Below are positions 9,128-18,063 of a stretch of DNA of 64,000 nucleotides, one piece after another. Made by a program: the position numbers and the translations under genes. Under the pieces are notes generated by a model. It saw only the letters and a program-made list of their open reading frames with translations. It had not been told where the DNA came from and made no database searches. The stretch comes from JAIVHA01 sp965367295 (lineage in GTDB: Bacteria; Pseudomonadota; Gammaproteobacteria; DSM-19610), in NCBI GenBank assembly GCA_965367295.1, contig CBDUHN010000001.1, positions 62,001-126,000 of the forward strand. Reading direction: 5' to 3'. Position 1 is the first letter of the stretch. Every line of letters starts with the position of its first letter.

Positions 9128-10636
9128 TCAGGGCAGGCGCTTACGAAGTGCCGCGATCTGTTCTTCCCTGTTCAGACGGAACAGGAAATTACCCAAATAC
9201 ATAAACGGAATCGCCATACGGACAAATAGCGCCTGGAAGGAGTTGAATCGCAGACGCGCTTCTTCCTCCTCCTGCAGGAGACGAGCGTTTTCTTCTGCCA
9301 GTTTTCGTGCTGCCGCACGCACCTCTTCACAGCGACGTGCCTCTTCTTCCTGTGCAATACGTTCGCGTTCGGCCTGCTCGGCAGCAAGTCGTGCCTCTTC
9401 TTCGGCCTTCTTGCGTGCTTCCTGCTCGGCCTTGATCCGGGCGGCTTCCTCTTCCGCGCGCTGGCGCGCCAGTTGCGCCTCCAGTTCAGCAGCAGCCCTG
9501 GCTTCTGCCGCCGCCTGTTCGCGTGCGGCAATTTCTGCTGCCGCACGCCTGGCCTCTTCTGCCAGACGTTTTTCTTCCGCAATGGTTTCCAGGGTGATCA
9601 GGTCATCATGGAAAACCCGTTGCCCACCGGCTGCGGTAGCCACTTGCATGCGCTGTTCTGCCACTTTGCGTAGTTCATCCAGTCCTGTTTCCGGCTGGAG
9701 GGCACCAATACCACCACTCAGACACAGCCCGGCTATATCCTTGGTGGCTACTTCCAGGAAGTGTTCCGCCCAGGCCTGTGCACCATCGGTATTTTCCTCG
9801 GCCAGCAGAATCGCGAACTGGCCATCCCCTAAATGGGCTGCCGAATGCCGGTTACGCATTTGTGTACGCAGGTTATCCGCTACCGTGAGCACCATTGCAT
9901 CACGCGTATGATCCTCATCTGATACCGACTGGTTGTCGATCTGCATTCTCAACAAGGCCATATCCGTTCCCTGTCGATGGGCGATATCGATCATGCGATT
10001 CGCTGTCTGGATGAAACTGGTCTCATTGAGCAATCCGGTAAGCGCATCGGTATCCGGAATCTCGACCGATTCCGGAGCCGGCACATCCATTGCTGCCAAG
10101 CGGGAATCCACTTCAGTCTCCATAAGCTGCATACCTGATTCCGCCACAATTGCAACTTCAGGCTCAGCTGCTGGTACCTGTTCCACCTCGTCCACCTCGG
10201 TACCTGCTTGCCTCCCTGTCAGGAATGCCTTGGTGCGTTCGACAATCTCTTCCGACTTGAATGGCTTACCTACCAGATCAGTAGCGCCATGGGCACGCAC
10301 CTCCTCCAGCAATCCCTGCAGATCACCTTCCTTCCCGGTAATGACGACAAAGGGGAGTGAACGGATATGTTCCTCGCTTGAGCCGCGAACGCGCGCCAGT
10401 AAACCATAGCCATCGAGATTGGGCATGGACAGATCACTGAATACCCCCTGGATGCCAGGCTCATCACAGAGTTTGCTCCAGGCATCTTCACCGTCGACCG
10501 CTTCGATGAGACTGAAATCATCCTTGAGGATTTTCTTGATGGCCACGCGCATCAAGCGCGAATCATCAACAATCAGAATAATGGGCTTATCAGCTGGCAT
10601 TGTGGAAGGTGAGGTTGATGCCACATTGTTTTTCAT
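9128..10636 (-). CDS. Response regulator with degenerate GGDEF and long Ala/Glu coiled coil
   Basis: A 502-residue cytoplasmic protein. A receiver domain (about 18-140) has the acidic pair D24-D25, phospho-acceptor D68 (VFSDLSMP) and the KP motif. A GGDEF-family domain (about 200-345) begins DALTGLLN, but its signature reads LGDGQF instead of GGDEF, so cyclase activity is unlikely. A roughly 120-residue Ala/Glu/Arg coiled coil follows (about 350-470), then a short hydrophobic tail (RMAIPFMYLGNFLF) and a basic end. The layout suggests a signal-driven scaffold or polar-localisation protein. The output is unknown and no kinase is adjacent. Confidence 0.8.
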   Translation of the reverse strand: MKNNVASTSPSTMPADKPIILIVDDSRLMRVAIKKILKDDFSLIEAVDGEDAWSKLCDEPGIQGVFSDLSMPNLDGYGLLARVRGSSEEHIRSLPFVVITGKEGDLQGLLEEVRAHGATDLVGKPFKSEEIVERTKAFLTGRQAGTEVDEVEQVPAAEPEVAIVAESGMQLMETEVDSRLAAMDVPAPESVEIPDTDALTGLLNETSFIQTANRMIDIAHRQGTDMALLRMQIDNQSVSDEDHTRDAMVLTVADNLRTQMRNRHSAAHLGDGQFAILLAEENTDGAQAWAEHFLEVATKDIAGLCLSGGIGALQPETGLDELRKVAEQRMQVATAAGGQRVFHDDLITLETIAEEKRLAEEARRAAAEIAAREQAAAEARAAAELEAQLARQRAEEEAARIKAEQEARKKAEEEARLAAEQAERERIAQEEEARRCEEVRAAARKLAEENARLLQEEEEARLRFNSFQALFVRMAIPFMYLGNFLFRLNREEQIAALRKRLP

Positions 10637-10957
10637 AATATAACGCCCTTCTCGAAATGGTATTCGCTCGCGCTCTTACAGTGCTTCCCCATGCTGTATC
10701 GGTACAATTCCGGCAAACTTTATCTGAAATTATCATGCTCTATGTCCAGCCCCGCCAGGCTATAGTCAGGAAGGCATCGCCCCTGGCTCTTCCGGTTTCA
10801 TATTTAATCCGATAATGGGAATAATGCCAAAAATTGCACCTTGGTCTCAAAAAAATGATGTCGGAACAGGTTCCTATATTGGAATCGGGTGAAACAGGCT
10901 CCACCGGCCCCCACTTCTGGATGGCCAGGCAACGAGCACCGAAAAGGGGGGAATTGA
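10637..10957. other. Intergenic region, no gene recognised
   Basis: About 320 bases between the response regulator start and a small lipoprotein gene. Several forward frames are open over part of it, but none has a ribosome site together with a protein-like composition. A short inverted repeat GGAAC/GTTCC spans about 10863-10872. The region probably holds the divergent promoters. Confidence 0.4.
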
Positions 10958-11080
10958 ATGAACCCATCACGGACAGACAATTGCTTCCTGTTGATACTGA
11001 TTATTATTATCATTGCGCAAATGACAGGCTGCTCCCTGGTCCCGGATATACCAGGCCCCGTCGGCATTCCCGGCATCTAA
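10958..11080 (+). CDS. Small lipoprotein, 40 residues
   Basis: An ATG at 10958 preceded by a run of six G (10946-10951) at ideal spacing opens a 40-codon frame. It has an N-terminal polar stretch, a run of Leu/Ile (about residues 10-20) and the lipobox M22-T-G-C25, then a short Pro/Gly-rich mature part containing PDIPGP and ending in PGI. The signal sequence, lipobox and ribosome site together make this convincing despite its size. The mature peptide would be only 16 residues attached to the lipid. I do not know the family. DIPGP recurs in the lipoprotein at 30801. Confidence 0.65.
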   Translation: MNPSRTDNCFLLILIIIIIAQMTGCSLVPDIPGPVGIPGI

Positions 11081-11171
11081 CCTACCCCTCTCCTGGATGG
11101 AGGCGTTGGTGGAAATACTACCATTCCATGCTGCCTGCCCATGCTGGCAGACAGCAAGGTTGACCAGCCCT

Positions 11172-11633
11172 CTAGTTCTGTACCTGCCAGCTTCCGTCGG
11201 CCTGGCGACAGGCGGTACCATACACCTTTTCCTTTCTGCCACCGATCACGGCATCGATGGTGTACTCCCGGCAGGGGCCGGTAGACGTTTCATAAGTACG
11301 GGTCGGTACCACACTATAATTATTCCCGGTATCCGGATTATGCCATTGCGCGGGCACACCGGTGCGCACGGTTTCCAGGGTCTGGGCCGTCTTCATTCGG
11401 TCAACTTCATCCATTGAATGACCTACTGCACCACCAATCGCGGCACCCGCCATGGTACCGGCAATAATCGCCGCAGTACGTCCGTGACCACCCCCCGCCT
11501 GCGAACCAAGCACACCACCAAGAACACCGCCAATCACCATACCGGCCTGTTCCTGCTGCCCCTGATAGGAAGCACACCCGGTAATAGAAAGTGTGCTTGC
11601 CAACAGAATCGAGAACCATGTGTTTTTCTCCAT
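11172..11633 (-). CDS. Glycine-zipper 2TM-type lipoprotein
   Basis: A 153-residue outer-membrane-type lipoprotein. The signal peptide ends in the lipobox I17-T-G-C20. A glycine-zipper region follows (about 30-75, with repeated GGVLGG, GAAIGG), as in the Rickettsia 17-kDa antigen family. A soluble C-terminal half contains two Cys (GPCREY and GTACRQ) that could form a disulfide. The start at 11633 is supported by AGGAGAGG seven bases upstream; the open frame further upstream is not used. The general role of this family is envelope-associated and poorly defined. Confidence 0.85.
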   Translation of the reverse strand: MEKNTWFSILLASTLSITGCASYQGQQEQAGMVIGGVLGGVLGSQAGGGHGRTAAIIAGTMAGAAIGGAVGHSMDEVDRMKTAQTLETVRTGVPAQWHNPDTGNNYSVVPTRTYETSTGPCREYTIDAVIGGRKEKVYGTACRQADGSWQVQN

Positions 11634-11926
11634 AACAATACCTCTCCTCATTTTCCTGTACAAAACCCAACCATCCTGATTGTAAATACCATAAACGCCA
11701 TGTTCCTTGAGCATAGTCAGTCATCTACGGGATTTTTTAGTTGTGAATTTCAGGACAGCCCCCCATTCCTGTTCACTGTGCGCATCCCCCCTTCGATTAC
11801 CATACCCATTATCACGTTTATATTCATCCCAACTAGACCTATACCTTCTAACGTACGGCTGCCCGTCATTGTTGCACCTGAAGGCGGGCCTGACCCGAAT
11901 GGATACAATTGCAAAAGGAGATTCGC

Positions 11927-12244
11927 ATGAGCATCCCTACCTCAACGGAAAATAATACTACGGTCCATCGCTACGATTCACTCAATTACGTAGCCACGGA
12001 TCCGGAGCAACGCGACCAGAGCCAGAGCCGGCGCCTCCATGAACCAACATTGATGATCAGCACGATTGATCCCATCAGCGGCCGTGATATTGGTGACCCG
12101 GAAGGACACCCCTATCTGGTGGATGGTAACCTGGTAGTGTATTTCGAATCCGAACAGACCCGTCAGGATTACATTGATACACCTATAGATCACCCCGTAC
12201 CACTGCCGGACAATCCCGATGAGGACTGGGTGGCTGAGGGGTAG
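11927..12244 (+). CDS. Hypothetical acidic protein, 105 residues
   Basis: The start at ATG 11927 follows AAGGAG with 6 nt spacing. The protein is soluble and rich in Asp, Glu and Pro, without a signal peptide or Cys. A central stretch (ISTIDPISGRDIGDPEGHPY) and a C-terminus ending in DEDWVAEG are the only notable parts. I do not recognise a family. A stem-loop follows the stop by about 20 bases, which supports a single-gene transcript. Confidence 0.65.
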   Translation: MSIPTSTENNTTVHRYDSLNYVATDPEQRDQSQSRRLHEPTLMISTIDPISGRDIGDPEGHPYLVDGNLVVYFESEQTRQDYIDTPIDHPVPLPDNPDEDWVAEG

Positions 12245-12261
12245 GATTGAACTGGGATTTG

Positions 12262-12281
12262 CCGCCCTGACAGCAGGGCGG
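12262..12281 (+). terminator. Stem-loop after the 105-residue gene
   Basis: A perfect 8-bp stem, CCGCCCTG (12262-12269) and CAGGGCGG (12274-12281), with a 4-nt loop lies 18 bases after the stop. The following sequence is only mildly T-rich. Confidence 0.55.
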
Positions 12282-12384
12282 TAATGGCGTTGTTGCCATA
12301 TAGAGCGTGAAACCTTTTCCCTGCCCTTTATGCCCTTATCTATTGTTTGCTACGACGTCCATAGCGCAAGGTGGGACCGATACA

Positions 12385-13116
12385 TCAGGCCAGTAACGCT
12401 GCCACGATCCCGGTCAGAAAAATACCATCGAAGGTCCCCGCCCCGCCAATGGAAACCCGCGCAGTCCCCAGTTTCCGGACATCCCGCAGCCTGAGCAGAT
12501 CGGCTCCGATCAGCACACCCAGCGTCCCACAACAGTAGGCCAATGGGGCACTGTTCTCCGGAGCCAGTACAATGGCGATCAAAGCCGCACTGAATGGTGC
12601 CACCAGTACCGGCATACCAATACCAATACCCGGTATGGGGCGGCTAAAACCATAACTGACCATGGACACCAGCATGGTCGCCATCAAGAGTGGCCCGGTA
12701 TCAACGGCCTGATACAACATCAGGTACAGGGAGAAAAACAGCGGGATCAGTGCTCCACCCAGGTTGATGGCGATCAAGGTCCGACCTGTAAACGGGAGCA
12801 TGGGCACTCGTAGCAACCTGCGTAAGGATACCGGCATGGTATCCGCTGGATCATTGGTTTCGGCCCGTATGGAGAACAGCGGAATATTCACCAGGCTCCC
12901 ACCCAGCGCACCGAACAACAGCCACATGGCACCCACCGGTGATAACCCGAGTTTTTCGAATGCCAGGCTGAACAGGCCCACCTGCACCATCGCCAATAGA
13001 AAGGCCAATGCCAGGAGCAACAGTAAAAATGGAGCGGGGGCAAAAGGAAACATTTCAGAGTATGACCAATCATCCAGGGCTGGGATCATCATGGATTCGG
13101 AGCGAACCCATCGCAA
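12385..13116 (-). CDS. DUF1614-family membrane protein
   Basis: Predicted inner-membrane protein of up to 243 residues with about six or seven hydrophobic segments, beginning APAPFLLLLLALAFLLA. The pattern, including GGALIPLFFSLYL, fits the DUF1614 family as I know it. Function is unknown. The start is uncertain: ATG codons at 13116, 13092, 13089 and 13053 are all in frame and none has a strong ribosome site. The last would give a protein starting MFPFAPAPF. It stands alone between oppositely oriented genes. Confidence 0.75.
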   Translation of the reverse strand: MRWVRSESMMIPALDDWSYSEMFPFAPAPFLLLLLALAFLLAMVQVGLFSLAFEKLGLSPVGAMWLLFGALGGSLVNIPLFSIRAETNDPADTMPVSLRRLLRVPMLPFTGRTLIAINLGGALIPLFFSLYLMLYQAVDTGPLLMATMLVSMVSYGFSRPIPGIGIGMPVLVAPFSAALIAIVLAPENSAPLAYCCGTLGVLIGADLLRLRDVRKLGTARVSIGGAGTFDGIFLTGIVAALLA

Positions 13117-13192
13117 CTGCCAGTCAGCCCAGTAAATTATTAACGGATCAATCTGCTGACACTGAAAATGGCCATTATGATCAGCCTAACAA

Positions 13193-13231
13193 ATGTAAAG
13201 CCCACCGACGTTCTGTCAGCTGGCTTTACAT
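13193..13231. repeat. 10-bp perfect inverted repeat
   Basis: ATGTAAAGCC (13193-13202) and GGCTTTACAT (13222-13231) are perfect inverted repeats around a 19-nt spacer, in a stretch with no recognised gene. It could be a terminator-like hairpin, a protein binding site or a relic element. Nothing nearby decides between these. Confidence 0.5.
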
Positions 13232-13368
13232 CTATGCCCGATCTCTTGGGAGTCCACCAGGTAACGCCTTGTTTTTAAACATCACTAAATGATGGATCAA
13301 TATTTGCATTGTCCAGTGCAACAGGAAAACAGACCGCAGGGATGGCAACCCATACTCGGAGAACCGTC

Positions 13369-13539
13369 ATGTTGAACCATATTATCTCTACCCTGCGCAA
13401 CCAATGGGTCAACAAAAGCCTGCTCACTTCGACAAAGCCATTGGCCATTGATACTCATGGCCAATGGCATGAGTGGGCCGAATACGTAGTCATACCGGAA
13501 ACCGTAACCGCCTTATCAACCGGTAAGCACGAGGGGTAA
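13369..13539 (+). CDS. Possible small protein, 56 residues
   Basis: ATG 13369 follows GGAG at 7 nt spacing and opens a frame of 56 codons (MLNHIISTLRNQW...). The product is soluble and has no known motif. The frame contains a perfect 11-bp inverted repeat at 13438-13467, which could mean that the DNA or RNA structure, rather than the peptide, is what is kept. Low confidence. Confidence 0.3.
   Translation: MLNHIISTLRNQWVNKSLLTSTKPLAIDTHGQWHEWAEYVVIPETVTALSTGKHEG
13438..13467. repeat. 11-bp perfect inverted repeat
   Basis: CCATTGGCCAT (13438-13448) and ATGGCCAATGG (13457-13467) are perfect inverted repeats with an 8-nt spacer. The hairpin would be stable in RNA and has no T-run. Confidence 0.6.
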
Positions 13540-14095
13540 AGGGTGTGTATTGCCAGCACCGGAAGTACGCCGAAAGATATGTAAACCTTTCTTCCCCGGT
13601 TCCCTTCACATCGACAAATTGCCATAGACACTAACAGCGACATATCAGTATGACAGGCCCCTGCGCAATGCAATAGATCTGTCGCCATACCTTGCCCCTG
13701 CCGTAACGCCTATCTCCCAGATACACCGCAGGTTTTCCATTGGAGATTGCGCGATGTCCATGCCATCGATAGCGGCAACTACGCATAGTGAACAGCAGGC
13801 CGGTATGCTCAGGTTTCACTGGCTGCCACACGAGAAGAGGTATAGGGATCACAGAGTTTGCGTCATCAGTTTATTGCCCGGAAACAGGTACTAACCTTTT
13901 CCGGCATGATGGCGACATCGAACGCGATGATTTTAATGAATATGGCCGGCACCTGCAGTATGGGATTCCGGTACCGGTGCGCAGGTCGGCTCCACGCGTC
14001 CACGGGCCTTGGGATCTGCGGCCTGTCCGGCCCGGGTCTGGCAGCAGGAATCATTCCGGGTACAATGCTCGCACTGCGTCAAGACACGAGCCGGC
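13540..14095. other. Gene-poor stretch before rluA
   Basis: About 550 bases without a gene I would defend. A 46-codon frame beginning at ATG 13752 has GGAG eight bases upstream, and a minus-strand frame at 13631-13852 has a fairly protein-like composition, but neither resembles a known family. Codon texture is irregular and the region could hold a decayed gene. Confidence 0.35.
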
Positions 14096-14773
14096 ATGCC
14101 CTCCCCTCCACCACCCCAGCACGTCTATCAGCCACCGCCGGACCATGGCTTGGCCATAGTCCATGAGGATGCCGACCTGCTCGTGCTGAACAAGCCATGC
14201 GGTCTGCTCTCCGTACCAGGTCGCGGCGATGAAAAGCAGGATAGCCTCGCATCACGAGTGCAGGCTGAATTCCCAGAGGCCATGATCGTCCACCGGCTCG
14301 ACATGGAAACCTCCGGCCTCATGATCATGGCACGCAGTCGCGATATACACCGACAACTGAGCCACCAGTTTGCCAAACGCCAGGTTCATAAACGTTATCT
14401 GGCGGTGGTGGATGGCCGGATGCCCGCAGCGCTGGGTATTATCGACCTGCCCCTCATCACCGACTGGCCCAACCGCCCCAGGCAGAAAGTGGATTTCCTG
14501 CAAGGCAAGGCTTCCCTGACCGGCTACCGGCTGCTTTCCCATTGCCCATCCCGCGATATCAGCCGCCTTGCCCTGGAACCGGTGACGGGCCGTTCCCATC
14601 AACTGCGGGTGCATCTGCAGTATCTGGGGTACCCCATCCTCGGCGACCGACTCTATGCCTGTGAAGCCAGCCGCGCAAAAGCGGAACGGCTACTACTGCA
14701 TGCGGAATCCCTTCAATTACTCCATCCCCGGGATCAGCAGCCATTGTCGGTATCTTGTGCTGCAGATTTCTAG
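14096..14773 (+). CDS. rluA: Pseudouridine synthase RluA
   Basis: Dual-specificity pseudouridine synthase that, in E. coli, modifies 23S rRNA U746 and tRNA U32. About 225 residues, close to the 219 of E. coli RluA, and strongly similar along its length. The conserved parts are NKPCGLLSVPGR, catalytic motif HRLDMETSG with D69, DLPLITDWPNRPRQKV, and TGRSHQLRVH. The frame extends upstream to 14009, but family length favours ATG 14096. There is no S4 domain, as expected for RluA. Confidence 0.95.
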   Translation: MPSPPPPQHVYQPPPDHGLAIVHEDADLLVLNKPCGLLSVPGRGDEKQDSLASRVQAEFPEAMIVHRLDMETSGLMIMARSRDIHRQLSHQFAKRQVHKRYLAVVDGRMPAALGIIDLPLITDWPNRPRQKVDFLQGKASLTGYRLLSHCPSRDISRLALEPVTGRSHQLRVHLQYLGYPILGDRLYACEASRAKAERLLLHAESLQLLHPRDQQPLSVSCAADF

Positions 14774-14924
14774 CGCAACCGCCCTGGCATCCTCATCCAC
14801 ATGGCGCCTCGCCGGCAACATATTAATATGTACTTATTAACTGATTTTTCAGTTATTTTTTGCCAATAGACTGTTCGCTACTGGTGTGATGGCCTATGCT
14901 TTTTGCGTCGCGAGGAGAATGCCC

Positions 14925-15107
14925 ATGGAAGATAAAAATATAAATGTAGTCACCAGCCCTGATAGCAACAGCCATAGCCGCTGCCTTACCAACCTTCTCC
15001 TGCTACTGGGAGAGGACCATAAAATGGACCGGCTATCCGAACTCCTGCACTACACGGCTATTGCCGAGCGGGAATATGCAGCACTTTGTCGATTACGGCA
15101 TATGTGA
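14925..15107 (+). CDS. Small hypothetical protein, 60 residues
   Basis: GAGGAG at 14912-14917 lies 7 nt before ATG 14925, a better site than the earlier in-frame ATGs at 14886 and 14919. The product is polar, with one Leu-rich segment (CLTNLLLLLGED), probably an amphipathic helix. No family recognised. The ribosome site is the main support. Confidence 0.5.
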   Translation: MEDKNINVVTSPDSNSHSRCLTNLLLLLGEDHKMDRLSELLHYTAIAEREYAALCRLRHM

Positions 15108-15302
15108 CAGTGACAGGGATGCCCTGAAAGCCAATTCGAGCCAGTCCGCTTCCCCACTGGTTGCGCAGCCGCGCTGCCGCTCCCTATAATTCGCACATAT
15201 CGGTGCCAGCACCCGCTCGCACCCCCTCCGACATGGTCTCGACCAGGCTGCCGTTGCACATGGTGGATTGTGTTCGCATACGAGCAATAAACGAACACAC
15301 CC

Positions 15303-16037
15303 ATGACGCTGGAAACCATTGGCATTTCCCTGATCATTATCCTGACAGCCTATTTTATCCGAGGCATAACCGGCTTCGGATCAGGCCTGATCTCTGTGCC
15401 GCTGCTGGCTCATTTTCTACCGCTGCAGTTTGTCGTACCCCTCAGCCTGATGCTGGATTTTACTGCATCGCTGGTGTTGAGCCGCCACGGACAACGTCAG
15501 GTCCGCTGGGATGAGATCCGCCCCTTACTGCCCTTCACCCTGCTGGGTATCGTCCTGGGCACCACGTTGCTGTTGCGTCTGCCACGAGAACCATTGCTGA
15601 CAGGCCTTGGTTGCCTCGTGATCCTTTTTGGAGTGCGTACCGTATTCAACATTCATGGTGAGAAGCAGATTTCACGCCTCTGGGCCATGCCTGCCGGTCT
15701 GTCTGGTGGGATGATCGGGGCCTTGTTCGGAACTGGCGGGCCGCCGTATGTAATCTATCTGTCACATCGCATGCGGGATAAATCCGCCCTGCGGGCCACC
15801 TTTTCAGGCTTGTTCCTGTTGGAAGGTATCCTGCGCATTATCACTTTCATGTTGGCGGGACTGTTACTGCAGGAGCAATTGTTGACTGCAATTCTGGTCT
15901 CGATTCCTGTAATGGGAGCGGGCCTGTACCTGGGACACAAAGTACATGTAGGAATCAGCAACCGGCAACTGATGCTATTGATCGGCCTGTTGCTGTTGGT
16001 GAGTGGTGGATCGCTGTTGTGGAAGGCTTGGGGTTGA
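15303..16037 (+). CDS. TSUP (TauE/SafE) family permease
   Basis: Integral membrane protein of 244 residues with about eight hydrophobic segments in two related halves, as in the TauE/SafE (PF01925) family. Characteristic features are the N-terminal GITGFGSGLISVPLL and its second-half counterpart GGMIGALFGTGGPPYVIYL. Characterised members export sulfite, sulfoacetate or sulfonates. No sulfur-metabolism gene is directly adjacent, so the substrate is open. The start at ATG 15303 lacks a clear ribosome site. Confidence 0.88.
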   Translation: MTLETIGISLIIILTAYFIRGITGFGSGLISVPLLAHFLPLQFVVPLSLMLDFTASLVLSRHGQRQVRWDEIRPLLPFTLLGIVLGTTLLLRLPREPLLTGLGCLVILFGVRTVFNIHGEKQISRLWAMPAGLSGGMIGALFGTGGPPYVIYLSHRMRDKSALRATFSGLFLLEGILRIITFMLAGLLLQEQLLTAILVSIPVMGAGLYLGHKVHVGISNRQLMLLIGLLLLVSGGSLLWKAWG

Positions 16038-16041
16038 CGTA

Positions 16042-16284
16042 TCAGGAAGACGCGTGATGGCACAACAGTTCAGGGCCGAGAATGCAATCTACCGGGGAGA
16101 AGCCATGATCCTCCAGGGCCTCTGCCACGTCCTCCCATGCGCAATCCTGAATCTCTTCCTGAACCCTGGCGATGATGCCAGTGATGTGGCGGTAGACCTC
16201 GTGTTCCTCGAAATCATCGGGAATGGAGACCACACGGATCTGCTCAAAAATCTTGCTGGGCAGGATCATCAATCTTGAAGGCAT
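16042..16284 (-). CDS. Small hypothetical protein downstream of ppk2, 80 residues
   Basis: ATG at 16284 follows AGGAG at 9 nt spacing. The 80-residue product (MPSRLMILPSKIFEQ...) is soluble and acidic, with three Cys towards the C-terminus. Its composition is that of a real protein (HITGIIARVQEEIQD, EDVAEALEDHG). It lies 85 bases downstream of the PPK2 gene on the same strand, and the two may share a transcript. The open frame continues upstream into the PPK2 gene, but that part is a shadow. No family recognised. Confidence 0.6.
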   Translation of the reverse strand: MPSRLMILPSKIFEQIRVVSIPDDFEEHEVYRHITGIIARVQEEIQDCAWEDVAEALEDHGFSPVDCILGPELLCHHASS

Positions 16285-16369
16285 GCGCAGAAACTCCTGA
16301 ATATCCCGAAAATTATCGATGAGTAACACAGTACCGTTACCGGCTGTGTTGTGGCAATAGCGATCCCGG

Positions 16370-17239
16370 CTATTTTTCGAGCAAGGTACGCAGGGAGGCA
16401 ATTCGCTCCAGTTCCGACTTGTCCAGGCGTGGATAGCCCAACTCCAGCTTTTGCAGGCTCGTGGTGATAATGTCAGCCACAACCATGCGCATATAGGGCT
16501 TGTCGTCCGCCGGGATCACGTACCATGGCGCCCAGGGGCGCGAGGTGTTGGCAATGGCATCCTGGTAGGCCTTTTGATAATCGCTCCAGTGTTCACGTTC
16601 ACGAACATCCCCTTCCGAGAATTTCCAGTTCTTGTCCGGTTCATCGATACGGGACAAGAAGCGCTTGCGCTGTTCCTCTTTGGATACATTGAGCCAGAAT
16701 TTGAGAATCACCATGCCACTGCGGGCAAGGTGCTGTTCGTGATCCCGAATGGAGGTGAACCGCTGCTTCCAGAGTTGTTTCAGTGGCGGGCGATCCGGAA
16801 TATGCTGCGCATCCAGATATTCCGGGTGTACCCGCACCACCAGCACCTCTTCATAATAACTACGATTGAATACACCAATACGACCACGCTCCGGGAGACG
16901 ACGGGCCGTACGCCATAGAAAATCATGCTCCAGTTCTGAATTACTCGGTTGCTTGAATGAAGACACCTGACAACCGGCCGGGTTGATTCCACTCATTACG
17001 GCACGAATCGTCCCGTCCTTTCCAGCGGCGTCCATGGCCTGAAAAATCAACAGCAGGGAATGCTGATTCTGGGCGTACAGCCTTCTTTGCAATTCATCCA
17101 GGGTTTCGACGGAGGCGGCCAGCAATCGCTTGGCTTCCTTCCTGCCAACGGCTTTTTCCGGTGGTTTGCTGGAAAAATCCCGTGTACGAAAAGAGCCATC
17201 AAAAGCAGCAAGATAGGGACTGTCGATTGCATCAAACAT
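16370..17239 (-). CDS. ppk2: Polyphosphate kinase 2 family protein
   Basis: Transfers phosphate between polyphosphate and nucleotides. The 289 residues form a single P-loop kinase domain. The Walker A-type motif MDAAGKDGT (69-77, with D70 and K74), the FNRSYYEEVL segment with Walker B-like role, and the lid Arg/Lys region (KNWKFSEGDVRER) are all present. The ending RPWAPWYVIPADDK is typical of PPK2. Family class cannot be fixed without phylogeny; the length and single domain fit the AMP/ADP-phosphorylating groups. It starts at ATG 17239 and is followed by a small gene on the same strand. Confidence 0.92.
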   Translation of the reverse strand: MFDAIDSPYLAAFDGSFRTRDFSSKPPEKAVGRKEAKRLLAASVETLDELQRRLYAQNQHSLLLIFQAMDAAGKDGTIRAVMSGINPAGCQVSSFKQPSNSELEHDFLWRTARRLPERGRIGVFNRSYYEEVLVVRVHPEYLDAQHIPDRPPLKQLWKQRFTSIRDHEQHLARSGMVILKFWLNVSKEEQRKRFLSRIDEPDKNWKFSEGDVREREHWSDYQKAYQDAIANTSRPWAPWYVIPADDKPYMRMVVADIITTSLQKLELGYPRLDKSELERIASLRTLLEK

Positions 17240-17355
17240 AAACCGGGCACCACCATAGATTCAGGCACAATGCCGAGAAGTATAGCAATCCCGTCGATCA
17301 GTCGGGCAACGGCCCGAAGACCCGGGGATGACCTTCCAGCCCTCTGGCGTACAAG

Positions 17356-17787
17356 CTAAGGGCAATCGCCAACCCTGCGACCGGTCATGCTCTGGGTCAT
17401 TTTCATGGCACCCATGGGGCCGCCCTGTACATTCATTTCCACGCTACCTTCATAGTGATCACCGGCGTAGGTGATCTTGCCGGTACCCGATGTGCTCATT
17501 CCCTCATGGCTGCACTGGATGCGCCAGGTAACGCTGTTCCCGGATACACTGTGTTCCAGAATTTTGCATTCCTGACCGGGTGATTCCATATGGGGCACCA
17601 GATCCGCCTCGGTAATACAACCGCGGTGAGTCATGGGTGGCGGGGACATGGGCATACCCTCGATGACCGACTGAATGGTGGTTTCCCACATTCCGACCCG
17701 AACATCCGGGGCCGCCGATATGCGCATACAGGTTGCGGTCAAAGCTACCAGCAATATAGCGGCAGGAAGGTTCCTGGTGTTGTTCAT
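17356..17787 (-). CDS. DUF3617-family secreted protein
   Basis: 143 residues with an N-terminal signal peptide (about 1-26, ending MRISAAPD). The mature part has the DUF3617 pattern: GMWETTIQS near the start, four Cys (GCITEAD, QECKIL, IQCSHEG, GDCP) and a C-terminal stretch rich in Met and Gly. Function of the family is unknown and it is presumably periplasmic. It is a single gene on the minus strand. Confidence 0.8.
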   Translation of the reverse strand: MNNTRNLPAAILLVALTATCMRISAAPDVRVGMWETTIQSVIEGMPMSPPPMTHRGCITEADLVPHMESPGQECKILEHSVSGNSVTWRIQCSHEGMSTSGTGKITYAGDHYEGSVEMNVQGGPMGAMKMTQSMTGRRVGDCP

Positions 17788-18063
17788 AAAATCTCCCCCT
17801 ATCAGACCAGAATACTCTCTGAGATTGATTTGTAATCCTGTCGCATATGAGCGACAGAAACGCGGATGTCCAGGTTATCAAACGCCCGTTTACCCGATAT
17901 GCCGGATTGTGACACCGGAAACCCACCAGCCAAAGCAGAATTTATCATTTGTCACGCCTGCGCACCCTTCTCATTCGCTTACATTTGCATTACCGTATCC
18001 GGGACATAGCAAGATTGATGGTTGTAATCTCACTCCCAAATTATTTATCTGGAGATTGTTAAC

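Noticed and set aside
8994..9911. 305-codon Ser/Ala/Arg-rich forward frame
   Set aside because: Antisense shadow of the Ala/Glu coiled coil of the response regulator; the composition is an artefact of the repeated codons.
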